Of a stretch of 64,000 nt of DNA, positions 20,872-30,486 are shown piece by piece. The stretch comes from Citrobacter freundii ATCC 8090 = MTCC 1658 = NBRC 12681 (lineage in GTDB: Bacteria; Pseudomonadota; Gammaproteobacteria; Enterobacterales; Enterobacteriaceae). The stretch is taken from assembly GCF_011064845.1 (NCBI RefSeq), contig NZ_CP049015.1, forward strand, positions 3,782,001 through 3,846,000. The letters are read 5' to 3'. How positions within the stretch are numbered: position 1 is the first letter of the stretch; every line of letters begins with the position of its first letter. The translations under genes were made by a program, and so were the position numbers. The notes under the pieces are model-generated. The model did not search any database and had not been told where the DNA came from. It was given only the letters and a program-made list of their open reading frames with translations.

Positions 20872-21402
20872 ATGGATAGTTCGTTTACGCCCATTGAACA
20901 AATGCTAAAATTTCGCGCCAGCCGCTACGAAGAGTTCCCTTATCAGGAAGTGCTTCTGACTCGTCTATGCATGCACATGCAGGGCAAGCTGCTGGAAAAT
21001 CGCAATAAGATGCTGAAAGCTCAAGGGATTAACGAGACGTTGTTTATGGCGTTGATTACGCTGGAGTCTCAGGAAAACCACAGTATTCAGCCTTCTGAAC
21101 TGAGTTGTGCGCTTGGCTCGTCACGTACTAACGCTACCCGCATCGCGGATGAGTTAGAAAAACGTGGCTGGATCGAACGTCGCGAAAGCGATAACGATCG
21201 CCGCTGTCTGCATCTGCAATTGACCGAGAAAGGCCATGCATTTTTGCAAGAGGTGTTACCGCCTCAGCATAATTGCCTGCACCAGCTCTGGTCGTCTCTT
21301 AGCACCACCGAAAAAGATCAGCTTGAGCAAATTACCCGTAAACTTCTGACCCGTCTTGATCAGATGGAGCAGGATGGCGCGGTGTTAGAAGCGCTGCGCT
21401 AA
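20872..21402 (+). CDS. mprA: MarR-family repressor of emrAB
   Basis: MprA (EmrR) represses the emrRAB multidrug operon and is released by uncouplers and other hydrophobic toxins. It has 176 residues as in K-12. The winged helix covers about 50-125, with recognition helix [16 protein letters not shown] and wing [16 protein letters not shown]. It lies directly upstream of emrA, separated by 130 bases that contain a strong hairpin. Sequence is nearly invariant in the DNA-binding part. Confidence 0.96.
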   Translation: MDSSFTPIEQMLKFRASRYEEFPYQEVLLTRLCMHMQGKLLENRNKMLKAQGINETLFMALITLESQENHSIQPSELSCALGSSRTNATRIADELEKRGWIERRESDNDRRCLHLQLTEKGHAFLQEVLPPQHNCLHQLWSSLSTTEKDQLEQITRKLLTRLDQMEQDGAVLEALR

Positions 21403-21440
21403 GGCGTCGACTCGCTCAGAAATCCAGATTTATAAATGAA

Positions 21441-21477
21441 AAAACCGACAGGCCAGCACGCATACTGCTGGCCTGTC
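21441..21477 (-). terminator. Strong hairpin in the mprA-emrA gap, U-tract on the minus strand
   Basis: GACAGGCCAGCA / TGCTGGCCTGTC, a 12-bp perfect stem with a 7-base loop. On the plus strand it is not followed by T residues, but read on the minus strand it continues CGGTTTTTTC, a textbook intrinsic terminator. On the plus strand the second arm is followed by a copy of ACAGGTCGG that could pair alternatively with the upstream CCGAC. Confidence 0.7.
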
Positions 21478-21532
21478 TGATAAACAGGTCGGCTCAGCCG
21501 ATGTGAATAAAAAGAAGATCGTGGAGAACAAC

Positions 21533-22705
21533 ATGAGCGCAAATGCGGAGACTCAAACCCCGCAGCAACCGGTCAAGAAGAATGGCAAACGTAAAAGTCT
21601 GCTTCTCCTTCTGACCTTGCTCTTTATTATCATTGCCGTGGCATATGGGATTTATTGGTTTTTAGTACTGCGTCATTACGAAGATACAGACGATGCGTAC
21701 GTGGCAGGGAACCAGGTTCAAATCATGGCGCAGGTATCAGGCAGCGTGACGAAAGTCTGGGCTGATAACACTGACTTTGTAAAACAAGGCGATGTGCTGG
21801 TCACCCTCGACCAGACAGATGCCAAACAGGCATTTGAAAAAGCCAAAACTGCGCTGGCCTCCAGCGTGCGTCAGACGCACCAGTTGATGATCAACAGCAA
21901 GCAGTTACAGGCCAACATTGAAGTGCAGAAAACAGCTCTGGCGCAGGCACAAAGCGATTTTAATCGCCGAGTCCCGCTGGGCAACGCCAACCTGATTGGC
22001 CGCGAAGAGCTGCAACATGCGCGTGATGCCGTCGCCAGCGCTCAGGCTCAGCTTGATGTCGCAATCCAACAATATAATGCTAACCAGGCAATGATTCTCG
22101 GCAGCAAGCTGGAAGATCAACCCGCCGTACAACAGGCCGCCACCGAAGTGCGCGATGCCTGGCTGGCGCTGGAACGTACCAGAATTGTCAGCCCAATGAC
22201 CGGTTATGTATCCCGTCGCGCCGTACAGCCTGGTGCGCAGATTAGCCCAACCACGCCGTTAATGGCGGTTGTTCCGGCCACCAACCTGTGGGTGGATGCC
22301 AACTTCAAAGAAACACAGCTCGCCCACATTCGTATTGGTCAACCCGCGACGGTTGTCAGCGATATTTATGGCGATGACGTGAAATATACCGGTAAAGTTG
22401 TCGGCCTCGATATGGGAACGGGCAGCGCCTTCTCCCTGCTGCCAGCACAAAACGCAACCGGGAACTGGATCAAAGTCGTCCAGCGTCTGCCGGTGCGTAT
22501 CGAACTGGATGCGCAGCAACTGGCACAGCATCCTCTGCGGATCGGTTTGTCTACGCTGGTTACAGTCGATACCTCCAATCGTGACGGACAAATTCTGGCA
22601 AGCCAGGTCCGCACCACGCCGGTATCAGAAAGTAATGCACGTGAAATCGACCTTGCTCCGGTCAATAAGATGATCGAAGAGATCGTGCGGGCCAACGCGG
22701 GCTAA
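21533..22705 (+). CDS. emrA: Multidrug efflux membrane-fusion protein EmrA
   Basis: EmrA is the periplasmic adaptor linking the EmrB pump to TolC. The ATG at 21533, after GTGGAGAACAAC, gives 390 residues as in K-12. One membrane anchor is at about 26-46 after a basic cytoplasmic tail. It is followed by a lipoyl half-motif, a coiled-coil hairpin (about 95-205, heptad-rich, Gln/Ala-rich) and a beta-barrel domain with VVPATNLWVDANFKE. An upstream in-frame ATG adds ten non-conserved residues. emrB follows after 16 bases. Confidence 0.95.
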   Translation: MSANAETQTPQQPVKKNGKRKSLLLLLTLLFIIIAVAYGIYWFLVLRHYEDTDDAYVAGNQVQIMAQVSGSVTKVWADNTDFVKQGDVLVTLDQTDAKQAFEKAKTALASSVRQTHQLMINSKQLQANIEVQKTALAQAQSDFNRRVPLGNANLIGREELQHARDAVASAQAQLDVAIQQYNANQAMILGSKLEDQPAVQQAATEVRDAWLALERTRIVSPMTGYVSRRAVQPGAQISPTTPLMAVVPATNLWVDANFKETQLAHIRIGQPATVVSDIYGDDVKYTGKVVGLDMGTGSAFSLLPAQNATGNWIKVVQRLPVRIELDAQQLAQHPLRIGLSTLVTVDTSNRDGQILASQVRTTPVSESNAREIDLAPVNKMIEEIVRANAG

Positions 22706-22721
22706 TTCAAAGGTGCGTGTG

Positions 22722-24260
22722 ATGCAACAGCAAAAACCGCTGGAAGGCGCGCAGCTCGTCATAATGACGATCGCGCTGTCCCTGGCGACATTCATGCAGG
22801 TGCTGGACTCCACCATTGCTAACGTGGCGATCCCCACTATCGCCGGGAACCTCGGCTCTTCACTGAGCCAGGGAACCTGGGTGATCACCTCATTCGGGGT
22901 GGCGAACGCTATCTCTATTCCGATCACCGGCTGGCTGGCAAAACGCTTTGGCGAAGTAAGACTCTTTATGTGGTCAACTATCGCCTTCGTCATTGCGTCA
23001 TGGGCATGCGGGATGTCCACCAGCCTGAACATGCTGATTTTCTTCCGCGTAATCCAGGGTATTGTCGCCGGTCCATTAATTCCGCTGTCACAGAGCCTGT
23101 TGCTGAATAACTATCCACCCGCCAAGCGTTCCATCGCCCTCGCGCTATGGTCGATGACGGTGATTGTTGCCCCGATATGTGGTCCTATTCTGGGGGGCTA
23201 TATCAGCGACAACTATCACTGGGGCTGGATATTTTTTATCAACGTGCCAATCGGGGCTGCGGTGGTATTGATGACCCTGCAAACCCTGCGCGGTCGGGAA
23301 ACCAAAACCGAGCAGCGGCGCATTGACGCCATTGGTCTGGCACTGCTGGTCATCGGTATCGGCAGTTTACAGATTATGCTCGACCGCGGCAAAGAGCTGG
23401 ACTGGTTCGCCTCGCAGGAGATTATCATCCTGACGGTGGTCGCCGTGGTTGCTATCAGCTTCCTGATCGTCTGGGAGCTTACCGACGAGCACCCCATTGT
23501 CGATCTCTCGCTGTTTAAATCGCGTAACTTTACCATCGGCTGCCTGTGTATTAGCCTGGCCTATATGCTCTACTTCGGTGCCATCGTCTTGCTGCCGCAG
23601 CTGTTGCAGGAGGTATACGGCTATACGGCAACCTGGGCTGGTCTGGCGTCCGCACCGGTAGGGATTATTCCGGTGATCCTGTCGCCAATTATCGGCCGCT
23701 TCGCGCACAAGCTGGATATGCGTCGGCTGGTGACGTTCAGTTTTATTATGTACGCCGTCTGTTTCTACTGGCGTGCGTGGACGTTCGAGCCGGGTATGGA
23801 CTTTGGCGCATCGGCCTGGCCGCAGTTTATTCAGGGGTTCGCAGTAGCCTGCTTCTTTATGCCGCTGACGACCATTACGCTGTCCGGTTTACCGCCTGAG
23901 CGTCTGGCGGCTGCATCGAGCTTGTCTAACTTTACGCGAACGCTGGCCGGCTCTATTGGTACATCGATTACAACAACGATGTGGACTAACCGTGAGTCGC
24001 TGCACCATGCGCAATTGACGGAATCCGTTAACCCCTACAACCCAAATGCTCAGGCAATGTACGACAAGCTGCAGGATTTAGGGATGACGCACCAGCAGGC
24101 GTCAGGGTGGATAGCCCAGCAGATCACTAATCAGGGTCTGATTATTTCCGCCAACGAAATCTTCTGGATGTCGGCGGGGATCTTCCTGGTTTTGCTTGGT
24201 CTGGTGTGGTTCGCTAAACCGCCCTTCGGCGCGGGCGGCGGCGGCGGTGGAGCGCACTAA
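22722..24260 (+). CDS. emrB: Multidrug efflux MFS pump EmrB
   Basis: A DHA2-family proton antiporter with 14 membrane helices; with EmrA and TolC it expels uncouplers and hydrophobic antibiotics such as nalidixic acid and thiolactomycin. The ATG at 22722 gives 512 residues, the K-12 length; a GTG three codons upstream is less likely. The family motif C region is visible as LALWSMTVIVAPICGPILGGYI, and LDSTIANVAIPTI is the DHA2 helix-1 motif D. The product ends in a glycine-rich tail (AGGGGGGAH), as in E. coli. A terminator follows directly. Confidence 0.96.
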   Translation: MQQQKPLEGAQLVIMTIALSLATFMQVLDSTIANVAIPTIAGNLGSSLSQGTWVITSFGVANAISIPITGWLAKRFGEVRLFMWSTIAFVIASWACGMSTSLNMLIFFRVIQGIVAGPLIPLSQSLLLNNYPPAKRSIALALWSMTVIVAPICGPILGGYISDNYHWGWIFFINVPIGAAVVLMTLQTLRGRETKTEQRRIDAIGLALLVIGIGSLQIMLDRGKELDWFASQEIIILTVVAVVAISFLIVWELTDEHPIVDLSLFKSRNFTIGCLCISLAYMLYFGAIVLLPQLLQEVYGYTATWAGLASAPVGIIPVILSPIIGRFAHKLDMRRLVTFSFIMYAVCFYWRAWTFEPGMDFGASAWPQFIQGFAVACFFMPLTTITLSGLPPERLAAASSLSNFTRTLAGSIGTSITTTMWTNRESLHHAQLTESVNPYNPNAQAMYDKLQDLGMTHQQASGWIAQQITNQGLIISANEIFWMSAGIFLVLLGLVWFAKPPFGAGGGGGGAH

Positions 24261-24270
24261 CTATCTGATA

Positions 24271-24297
24271 AAAGGGATCTGCGGATCCCTTTTTTAT
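24271..24297. terminator. Bidirectional terminator, emrB / porin
   Basis: AAAGGGATC / GATCCCTTT, a 9-bp stem with a TGCG loop, followed by TTTATT on the plus strand. The minus strand side reads CCCTTTTATC. It serves the convergent genes on both sides. Confidence 0.85.
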
Positions 24298-24308
24298 TGT
24301 GGCCAGCA

Positions 24309-25676
24309 TCAGAAATAATATTTGAATCTCAGGCGTCCGCCGTAACGAGCATCTTCGCTGTTGTCGCCATTGTTCGGATCGGCCTCAACCCATGAGGCAT
24401 AAGCACCGAGATAGATATTAAAGTTTTTCATATCCATCACATTGGGGAATAAATATGAGGCATGAATAGTGTGAATGTCATAATTGCCGGGATCGGTGAT
24501 CCAGCAATCGTTCTCACAAACGGCATCTATATTGGTAGCATTGAAGGCTTCGATTTTGTTATGCGCATAGATATAGCCCAGTTCGAATCGATGCCACAAC
24601 GCGTTCACCCCAGCGGTAAAATCGGTCTCATCGGTCGCGTCCATATAAGCAGTATTCAGGTTAATCACCGCGCCGTCTTCCGCATCGGTTTTTTGTCCGT
24701 CCCAGGTCATGGTAAAACCATACCCCGTACGATCGGACTGATCGATCCACTTCCCGTTCTCATAATAGCCGTAGGCGTTGTTAACGACGTTACTTTCCAT
24801 CGCCACTGCCGTCGAGAAACGCCCATTTTGCCAGGCGATCACCGGGCGCACGTAAGCCACGTTTTTATCATTGGTTAAGTCCATCCCGTGGTACTGCTTC
24901 TCGGTATAGAGCGTACTGCCATTTTCCATCAATGTATTCACTTCAAAATACCAGTTATCGATGGTTTTACTGATCAGGAAATTACCGCCGCTGTCGCTAC
25001 GTCCACGCCCCTCTTTCATCATATAAATATAGCCATAGCCATCACTGTAAAGATCATTCGCCGTATTACCTGAATATTCAATAAACGTATCCTGATTCAG
25101 CGGGAACATATCGTACGCTTCAAAACGTCCGACCTTAATTTGCCAGTCTTTTTCCTGACCAAAAAAGAACACTGCATCATCGAGATTCATTTTTCCGGTC
25201 AGGTCTGCCAGCGGCTGAACTGAGAAGCCGGCGAAATTACCGTTGTTCAGTCGTTGGTAGCCATCAAACCCTAATAGCAGACGCCCGTTGATATCCCAAC
25301 GTTCATTCGTTCCCGGCGCCCAATCTTTATTTGCCGAAGTTCTGGTTGATGTCAGACTACCAGAGCGGCTTGCCGCATCCATATTAAACTCAACGTCGCC
25401 ATAGAACTTGATATCGCTAAAACCGGATAGCGTTAACTTGGGTGGATTTTTCGTAGAGGCGGAGGGTTCAGCAGACTGTACTTGCACCGTCGGCGCTGCA
25501 GCTACCTGCTGCTGCCTCAGCGAGCGAATTTGCGATTCAGCATCTGCGGCTCGCTGTTCGGCATTAATCACGCGCTGCTCCAGTTCGACAAGACGCTGTT
25601 CAATAGCGGTATTTGCTGCCCAAAGGTTATGCGAAAAGCAAGCGCCGACCACAAGCGCTAAATATTTCACCTTCAT
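24309..25676 (-). CDS. Carbohydrate porin (LamB/ScrY/RafY-like)
   Basis: A 455-residue outer-membrane protein. The Sec signal peptide (MKVKYLALVVGACFSHNLWA) is followed by a coiled-coil segment (about 23-55; heptads of Leu/Ile with Glu/Gln/Arg), as in the sucrose porin ScrY. A Ser/Pro/Ala linker leads into a beta-barrel of alternating aromatic strands, ending in the outer-membrane signature RLRFKYYF. The barrel contains many Trp, Tyr and acidic residues, as in sugar-specific channels. One disulfide pair is plausible in CENDC. The substrate is not known. No sugar transporter or hydrolase is adjacent, and K-12 has nothing between emrB and luxS. Flanked by its own terminator and an AT-rich upstream gap. 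Confidence 0.78.
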   Translation of the reverse strand: MKVKYLALVVGACFSHNLWAANTAIEQRLVELEQRVINAEQRAADAESQIRSLRQQQVAAAPTVQVQSAEPSASTKNPPKLTLSGFSDIKFYGDVEFNMDAASRSGSLTSTRTSANKDWAPGTNERWDINGRLLLGFDGYQRLNNGNFAGFSVQPLADLTGKMNLDDAVFFFGQEKDWQIKVGRFEAYDMFPLNQDTFIEYSGNTANDLYSDGYGYIYMMKEGRGRSDSGGNFLISKTIDNWYFEVNTLMENGSTLYTEKQYHGMDLTNDKNVAYVRPVIAWQNGRFSTAVAMESNVVNNAYGYYENGKWIDQSDRTGYGFTMTWDGQKTDAEDGAVINLNTAYMDATDETDFTAGVNALWHRFELGYIYAHNKIEAFNATNIDAVCENDCWITDPGNYDIHTIHASYLFPNVMDMKNFNIYLGAYASWVEADPNNGDNSEDARYGGRLRFKYYF

Positions 25677-25959
25677 TTTTTATCCCTAAAGTTTAATGTA
25701 TACCAGATAAGATTTGATAAAAACCCCATCCACCAGCGATGAAAAGAGTCTTTTTATTACCTGGATACCTGGCGTATTCCATTATGTTTTTCTATTAATT
25801 ATTTATGTTTTTTGATTTGTGTGATCGGTGTGGGCTGGCATCGTTAATTATCCATTATTTTCTGTTTACCAGATCACGTTTTATTATTTAACAGGTCACC
25901 CATTAATTAACTGAAATTATATTCCTGTCGTAAATATAATAGATATAGATTATATGACG
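25677..25959 (-). promoter_or_regulatory. AT-rich upstream region of the porin gene
   Basis: About 280 bases, strongly AT-rich, holding the leftward porin promoter, which I could not place with confidence. One CRP-type half-site TGTGA occurs at 25820-25824, but its partner half does not match. Together with the luxS terminator the gene-free gap is 346 bases. No RNA gene was recognised. Confidence 0.4.
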
Positions 25960-25990
25960 AAATAAAAAACCCCGGACATAAACCGGGGTT
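25960..25990 (-). terminator. Rho-independent terminator of luxS
   Basis: AACCCCGG / CCGGGGTT, an 8-bp stem with a 7-base loop, continuing TTTTTATTTC on the minus strand. It lies 32 bases beyond the luxS stop. Confidence 0.9.
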
Positions 25991-26022
25991 AATTTAAATA
26001 CTGGAACAGCTAATCAATAAGA

Positions 26023-26538
26023 CTAAATATGCAGTTCCTGCAATTTCTCTTTCGGCAGCGCCAGCTCTTCATTGCTGTTCACGCGTACATCCCGCTCCAG
26101 AATATGACGCGCGATATCCTGTGCTTCGCTAAGAGAGTGCATCTGATACGTACCGCACTGGTAAACGTTCAGCTCCGGGATCTGGTTCTGATCCTGTACT
26201 TTCAGCACGTCCGCCATTGCCGCTTTCCACGCATCGGCAACACGCTGCTCGTCCGGCGTACCAATCAGGCTCATGTAGAAGCCGGTACGGCATCCCATCG
26301 GAGAGATATCAATAATCTCAACGCCATTACCGTTCAGGTGGTTACGCATAAAACCTGCAAACAGGTGCTCCAGCGTATGGATACCTTTCTCAGGCATGAC
26401 TTCTTTGTTCGGAATGCAGAAACGCAGATCAAACACGGTGATTGCGTCGCCATGCGGGGTATTCATCGTTTTTGCAACCCGGACTGCGGGAGCTTCCATC
26501 CGGGTGTGATCGACAGTAAAACTATCTAACAACGGCAT
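26023..26538 (-). CDS. luxS: S-ribosylhomocysteine lyase (AI-2 synthase)
   Basis: LuxS cleaves S-ribosylhomocysteine to homocysteine and DPD, the precursor of autoinducer 2, in the activated methyl cycle. It has 171 residues as in K-12. The metal site is complete: His54 and His58 in HTLEHLF and Cys128 in YQCGTY; the catalytic Cys83 is in GCRTGFY. AGGTGG lies before the ATG. The micA sRNA gene is encoded on the opposite strand in the luxS leader region, so luxS 5' UTR transcripts can pair with MicA and be cut by RNase III, as known in E. coli. Confidence 0.97.
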   Translation of the reverse strand: MPLLDSFTVDHTRMEAPAVRVAKTMNTPHGDAITVFDLRFCIPNKEVMPEKGIHTLEHLFAGFMRNHLNGNGVEIIDISPMGCRTGFYMSLIGTPDEQRVADAWKAAMADVLKVQDQNQIPELNVYQCGTYQMHSLSEAQDIARHILERDVRVNSNEELALPKEKLQELHI

Positions 26539-26572
26539 TTAGCCACCTCCGATAAATTTTTTAAAAATAATC

Positions 26573-26600
26573 TGAACTCTTTGTTCCGGGGCGAGTCTGA
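26573..26600 (+). promoter_or_regulatory. Sigma-E promoter of micA
   Basis: TGAACTC (consensus GGAACTT) at 26573-26579, a 16-base spacer and TCTGA at 26596-26600. The expected start at 26607 begins the conserved GAAAGACGCG of MicA. Confidence 0.85.
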
Positions 26601-26606
26601 GTATAT

Positions 26607-26679
26607 GAAAGACGCGCATTTGTTATCATCATCCCTGTTTTCAGAGATGAAATTTTGGCCACTCCCGAGTGGCCTTTTT
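26607..26679 (+). ncRNA. micA: MicA small RNA (Hfq-dependent, envelope stress)
   Basis: The sequence from GAAAGACGCGCATTTG to the terminator GGCCACTC-CC-GAGTGGCC TTTTT is nearly identical to E. coli MicA (about 73 nt). The 5' seed region, which pairs with ompA, phoP and other mRNAs, is unchanged as far as I recall. Differences are limited to the loop of the first hairpin (CCCTGTTTTCAG) and one terminator-loop base. It lies between luxS and gshA on the strand opposite to both, its known location. The sigma-E promoter upstream fits induction by outer-membrane stress. Confidence 0.95.
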
Positions 26680-26687
26680 CTTTTGTA

Positions 26688-28271
<1,584 letters not shown>

Positions 28272-28321
28272 TTAATTAGCATAATGGTATTGGTTACCCT
28301 GAAGGCTATCTCACAACACAA

Positions 28322-28750
28322 TTAGTGCCACCACATAATGCCTTGCGTCGTAACCGCTGCGACAACAACATAGCGCAGCGCCTTGCCAAGGCATAAGAAA
28401 AAGAGAACTGGACCCCACGAGATGCGCATCCACCCGGCTAACAGGCACAATAAATCACCTACAACCGGCATCCAGCTTAATAATAGTGTGACAGCGCCAT
28501 AGCGCCGCAGCCAGCCAGTGGCTTTTTCTTGCCAGCGCGATGTTTTACGCAAAGGAAAGAAACGCCCAAGGATAACGTTAGTTAACCCTCCAAGGCTATT
28601 ACCCATTGTTGCTGTTAAGACTAAGACCCAGGGATGACTTATCCCGGAGACCAGCAAAGCAACTAAAACAACTTCAGAATTGCCGGGTAATAGCGTGGCG
28701 CTGAGAAAACTACTGGCAAACAGTGACAGGAGCGACAGTCCATCACTCAC
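28322..28750 (-). CDS. yqaA: DedA-like inner membrane protein YqaA
   Basis: A 142-residue membrane protein of the SNARE-associated/VTT (DedA-related) family, with about four hydrophobic helices. The conserved segment is TLLPGNSEVVLVALLVSG near the N-terminus, with a GxxxG-type motif in LGGLTNVILGRF. The start codon is GTG (complement 28748-28750), embedded in the last codons of yqaB with a 4-base overlap. Function unknown; relatives are phospholipid or undecaprenyl-phosphate transporters. Co-transcribed with yqaB. Confidence 0.92.
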   Translation of the reverse strand: MSDGLSLLSLFASSFLSATLLPGNSEVVLVALLVSGISHPWVLVLTATMGNSLGGLTNVILGRFFPLRKTSRWQEKATGWLRRYGAVTLLLSWMPVVGDLLCLLAGWMRISWGPVLFFLCLGKALRYVVVAAVTTQGIMWWH

Positions 28751-29313
28751 AATAACCGGACATCCACGGCGTCCATTCCCGCAGCGTGCGCCGCCTGTAT
28801 TCCAAAATCGGCATCTTCAAACACGACGCAACGCGCCGGAATAACCCCCATACGTTCGGCACAAAGCAAAAACGTATCAGGAGCAGGTTTGTGGCGTTGT
28901 ACGTGATCGGCTGCGACGACAGCATCAAAATAGCGACGCAGTCCAAGGTGAGCGAGCAGCGCTTCTGCAATTGCGCTTTCACTCCCCGTTCCTACTGCCA
29001 TAGGCCGACGCCCATGCCAGGCTTTCACGACGTCAACCAACGGCAGAGGCTGGACGCTATCCAGCAACATGCTTTTCACCTTGTCAGTTTTCTCGCGCGC
29101 TAAGGCATGGGGGTCAAGATCGGCATGATTCAATTCAATTACCGACTGGGCAATACGCCACGTTGGGGAGCCGTTGAGGGCGACCATGGCTTGTTCATCA
29201 AACCGCAGCCCATATTGCCCCAATACCTCATGCCACGCCTTACGGTGCGTTGGCTCAGTATCCAGGATGGTGCCATCCATATCAAAAATCAAACCCGCAT
29301 AACGTTCGTACAT
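28747..29313 (-). CDS. yqaB: HAD-family sugar phosphatase (fructose-1-P phosphatase)
   Basis: A cytoplasmic haloacid-dehalogenase phosphatase, 188 residues as in K-12, where it dephosphorylates fructose 1-phosphate and related sugar phosphates. The four HAD motifs are present: DMDGTILDTEP (nucleophile Asp11, acid Asp13), VGTGS, the Lys in QRHKPAPDTF, and FEDADFGIQAA. A helical cap domain sits between motifs I and II. It overlaps yqaA. The tRNA operon ends upstream. Confidence 0.95.
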   Translation of the reverse strand: MYERYAGLIFDMDGTILDTEPTHRKAWHEVLGQYGLRFDEQAMVALNGSPTWRIAQSVIELNHADLDPHALAREKTDKVKSMLLDSVQPLPLVDVVKAWHGRRPMAVGTGSESAIAEALLAHLGLRRYFDAVVAADHVQRHKPAPDTFLLCAERMGVIPARCVVFEDADFGIQAAHAAGMDAVDVRLL

Positions 29314-29429
29314 CGTCTTCTCACAAGCCGAATGACCAGACGTTATTTTATCGTAATTGATTGATTTTGTCGCTGACAGCGAATTGAAGGGTGTTCAGAG
29401 AGTATGTGGAAATAATTTAAAGGGGGAGA

Positions 29430-29446
29430 TGGTGCATCCGGGAGGA
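29430..29446 (-). repeat. tRNA-Arg 3'-end remnant, distal copy
   Basis: TGGTGCATCCGGGAGGAT repeats the 3' end of tRNA-Arg including CCA (read on the minus strand) without the rest of the gene. It is followed by a diverged copy of the same roughly 130-base spacer that follows the other two remnants. Confidence 0.85.
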
Positions 29447-29560
29447 TGACTCACTAGCGTTCGCCCTGCGGGCCGTTGCTGGAGCAACGTTATCCTTCCT
29501 GGTGCTCGCGATTATCTCGCAGACCATGAAACAACAGTTTTGCTGCTATCTCGGAGAAGA

Positions 29561-29637
29561 TGGTGCATCCGGGAGGATTCGAACCTCCGACCGCTCGGTT
29601 CGTAGCCGAGTACTCTATCCAGCTGAGCTACGGATGC
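29561..29637 (-). tRNA. argQ: tRNA-Arg (anticodon ACG)
   Basis: 77 nt including encoded CCA. The cloverleaf is GCATCCG acceptor with its 3' partner CGGATGC, D-arm AGCTCAGCTGGATAGAG, anticodon loop CTACGAA with ACG (A34 modified to inosine by TadA), and T-arm GGTTCGAATCC. It is identical to the other three copies here. Last tRNA of the leftward serV-argVYZQ operon in K-12 order. Confidence 0.97.
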
Positions 29638-29676
29638 ATCGGGAATTGCTGATTACTACTGATACTGCAAAGAAGA

Positions 29677-29694
29677 TGGTGCATCCGGGAGGAT
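29677..29694 (-). repeat. tRNA-Arg 3'-end remnant, middle copy
   Basis: The same 18-base tRNA 3' fragment as at 29430, here within the spacer between argQ and argZ. It is followed by the hairpin-containing spacer with GTTGCTGAAGCAACG. Confidence 0.85.
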
Positions 29695-29808
29695 TACTCG
29701 GCTGCGCCTCGCCCTGCGGGCCGTTGCTGAAGCAACGTTATTCTCCCTGGTACTGGCGATTATCTCGCAGACCATGAAACAACAGTTTTGCTGCTATCTC
29801 GGAGAAGA

Positions 29809-29885
29809 TGGTGCATCCGGGAGGATTCGAACCTCCGACCGCTCGGTTCGTAGCCGAGTACTCTATCCAGCTGAGCTACGGATGC
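29809..29885 (-). tRNA. argZ: tRNA-Arg (anticodon ACG)
   Basis: 77 nt including CCA, identical in sequence to the argQ copy. It lies exactly 248 bases from argQ and from argY, within the repeat array. Confidence 0.97.
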
Positions 29886-29924
29886 ATCGGGAATTGCTGT
29901 TTACTACTGATACTGCGAAGAAGA

Positions 29925-29942
29925 TGGTGCATCCGGGAGGAT
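29925..29942 (-). repeat. tRNA-Arg 3'-end remnant, proximal copy
   Basis: Third copy of the 18-base tRNA 3' fragment, between argZ and argY, 248 bases from the middle copy. Confidence 0.85.
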
Positions 29943-30056
29943 TACTCGGCTGCGCCTCGCCCTGCGGGCCGTTGCTGAAGCAACGTTATTCTCCCTGGTA
30001 CTGGCGATTATCTCGCAGACCATGAAACAACAGTTTTGCTGCTATCTCGGAGAAGA

Positions 30057-30133
30057 TGGTGCATCCGGGAGGATTCGAACCTCCGACCGCTCGGTTCGTA
30101 GCCGAGTACTCTATCCAGCTGAGCTACGGATGC
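30057..30133 (-). tRNA. argY: tRNA-Arg (anticodon ACG)
   Basis: 77 nt including CCA, same sequence as argQ and argZ. The gap to argV (90 bases) lacks the remnant-spacer repeat. Confidence 0.97.
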
Positions 30134-30223
30134 ATCAGGAAAACTTACTTACTGCAGATTTGATATCGCTGCTAAAGTGATATCGATTTCCGTAACAACG
30201 CTAATGCGTTATTGCAGAGAAGA

Positions 30224-30300
30224 TGGTGCATCCGGGAGGATTCGAACCTCCGACCGCTCGGTTCGTAGCCGAGTACTCTATCCAGCTGAGCTACGGATGC
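30224..30300 (-). tRNA. argV: tRNA-Arg (anticodon ACG)
   Basis: 77 nt including CCA, same sequence as the other three. Only 3 bases separate it from serV, so the two are processed from one precursor. Confidence 0.97.
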
Positions 30301-30303
30301 AAA

Positions 30304-30396
30304 TGGCGGTGAGGCGGGGATTCGAACCCCGGATGCAGCTTTTGACCGCATACTCCCTTAGCAGGGGAGCGCCTTCAGCCTCTCGGCCACCTCACC
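30304..30396 (-). tRNA. serV: tRNA-Ser (anticodon GCT)
   Basis: 93 nt including CCA, with the long variable arm of serine tRNAs. GGTGAGG acceptor pairs with CCTCACC; the anticodon loop CTGCTAA reads AGC/AGU codons. First tRNA of the operon, about 55 bases downstream of a strong promoter. Confidence 0.97.
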
Positions 30397-30458
30397 AACA
30401 CGCCTCTTGCGAGTGCTTCGAAGAACTTGTTTCTGCTCATCGTCGCTGCGTGGCGCAC

Positions 30459-30486
30459 ATATTACTTTCTGGGACTTATAAGTCAA
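30459..30486 (-). promoter_or_regulatory. Promoter of the serV-argVYZQ tRNA operon
   Basis: On the minus strand: TTGACT (30486-30481), a 16-base spacer, TAATAT (30464-30459), followed by the GC-rich discriminator GTGCGCC typical of stringently controlled stable-RNA promoters. Confidence 0.85.

Larger units (their letters stand above)
29561..30056 (-). repeat. Tandem 248-bp tRNA-plus-spacer repeat units
   Basis: Corresponding positions recur at exactly 248 bases: tRNA ends at 29561, 29809 and 30057, and remnants at 29677 and 29925. Each unit holds one complete tRNA-Arg, a short linker, a tRNA 3' remnant and a spacer with a CGTTGCTTCAGCAACG hairpin. The two units differ by only a few bases. 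This indicates recent unequal duplication or gene conversion. Confidence 0.9.

Noticed and set aside
25820..25835. Possible CRP site upstream of the porin gene
   Set aside because: One half-site TGTGA is good but the other half matches only one of five positions.
29430..29942. tRNA remnants as phage or island attachment sites
   Set aside because: No integrase or foreign segment lies between the copies; they repeat with the tRNA unit itself, so duplication explains them.
29426..30300. CRISPR-like array
   Set aside because: Regular 248-bp repeats here are tRNA genes with spacers; repeat and spacer sizes do not fit CRISPR and no cas genes are present.
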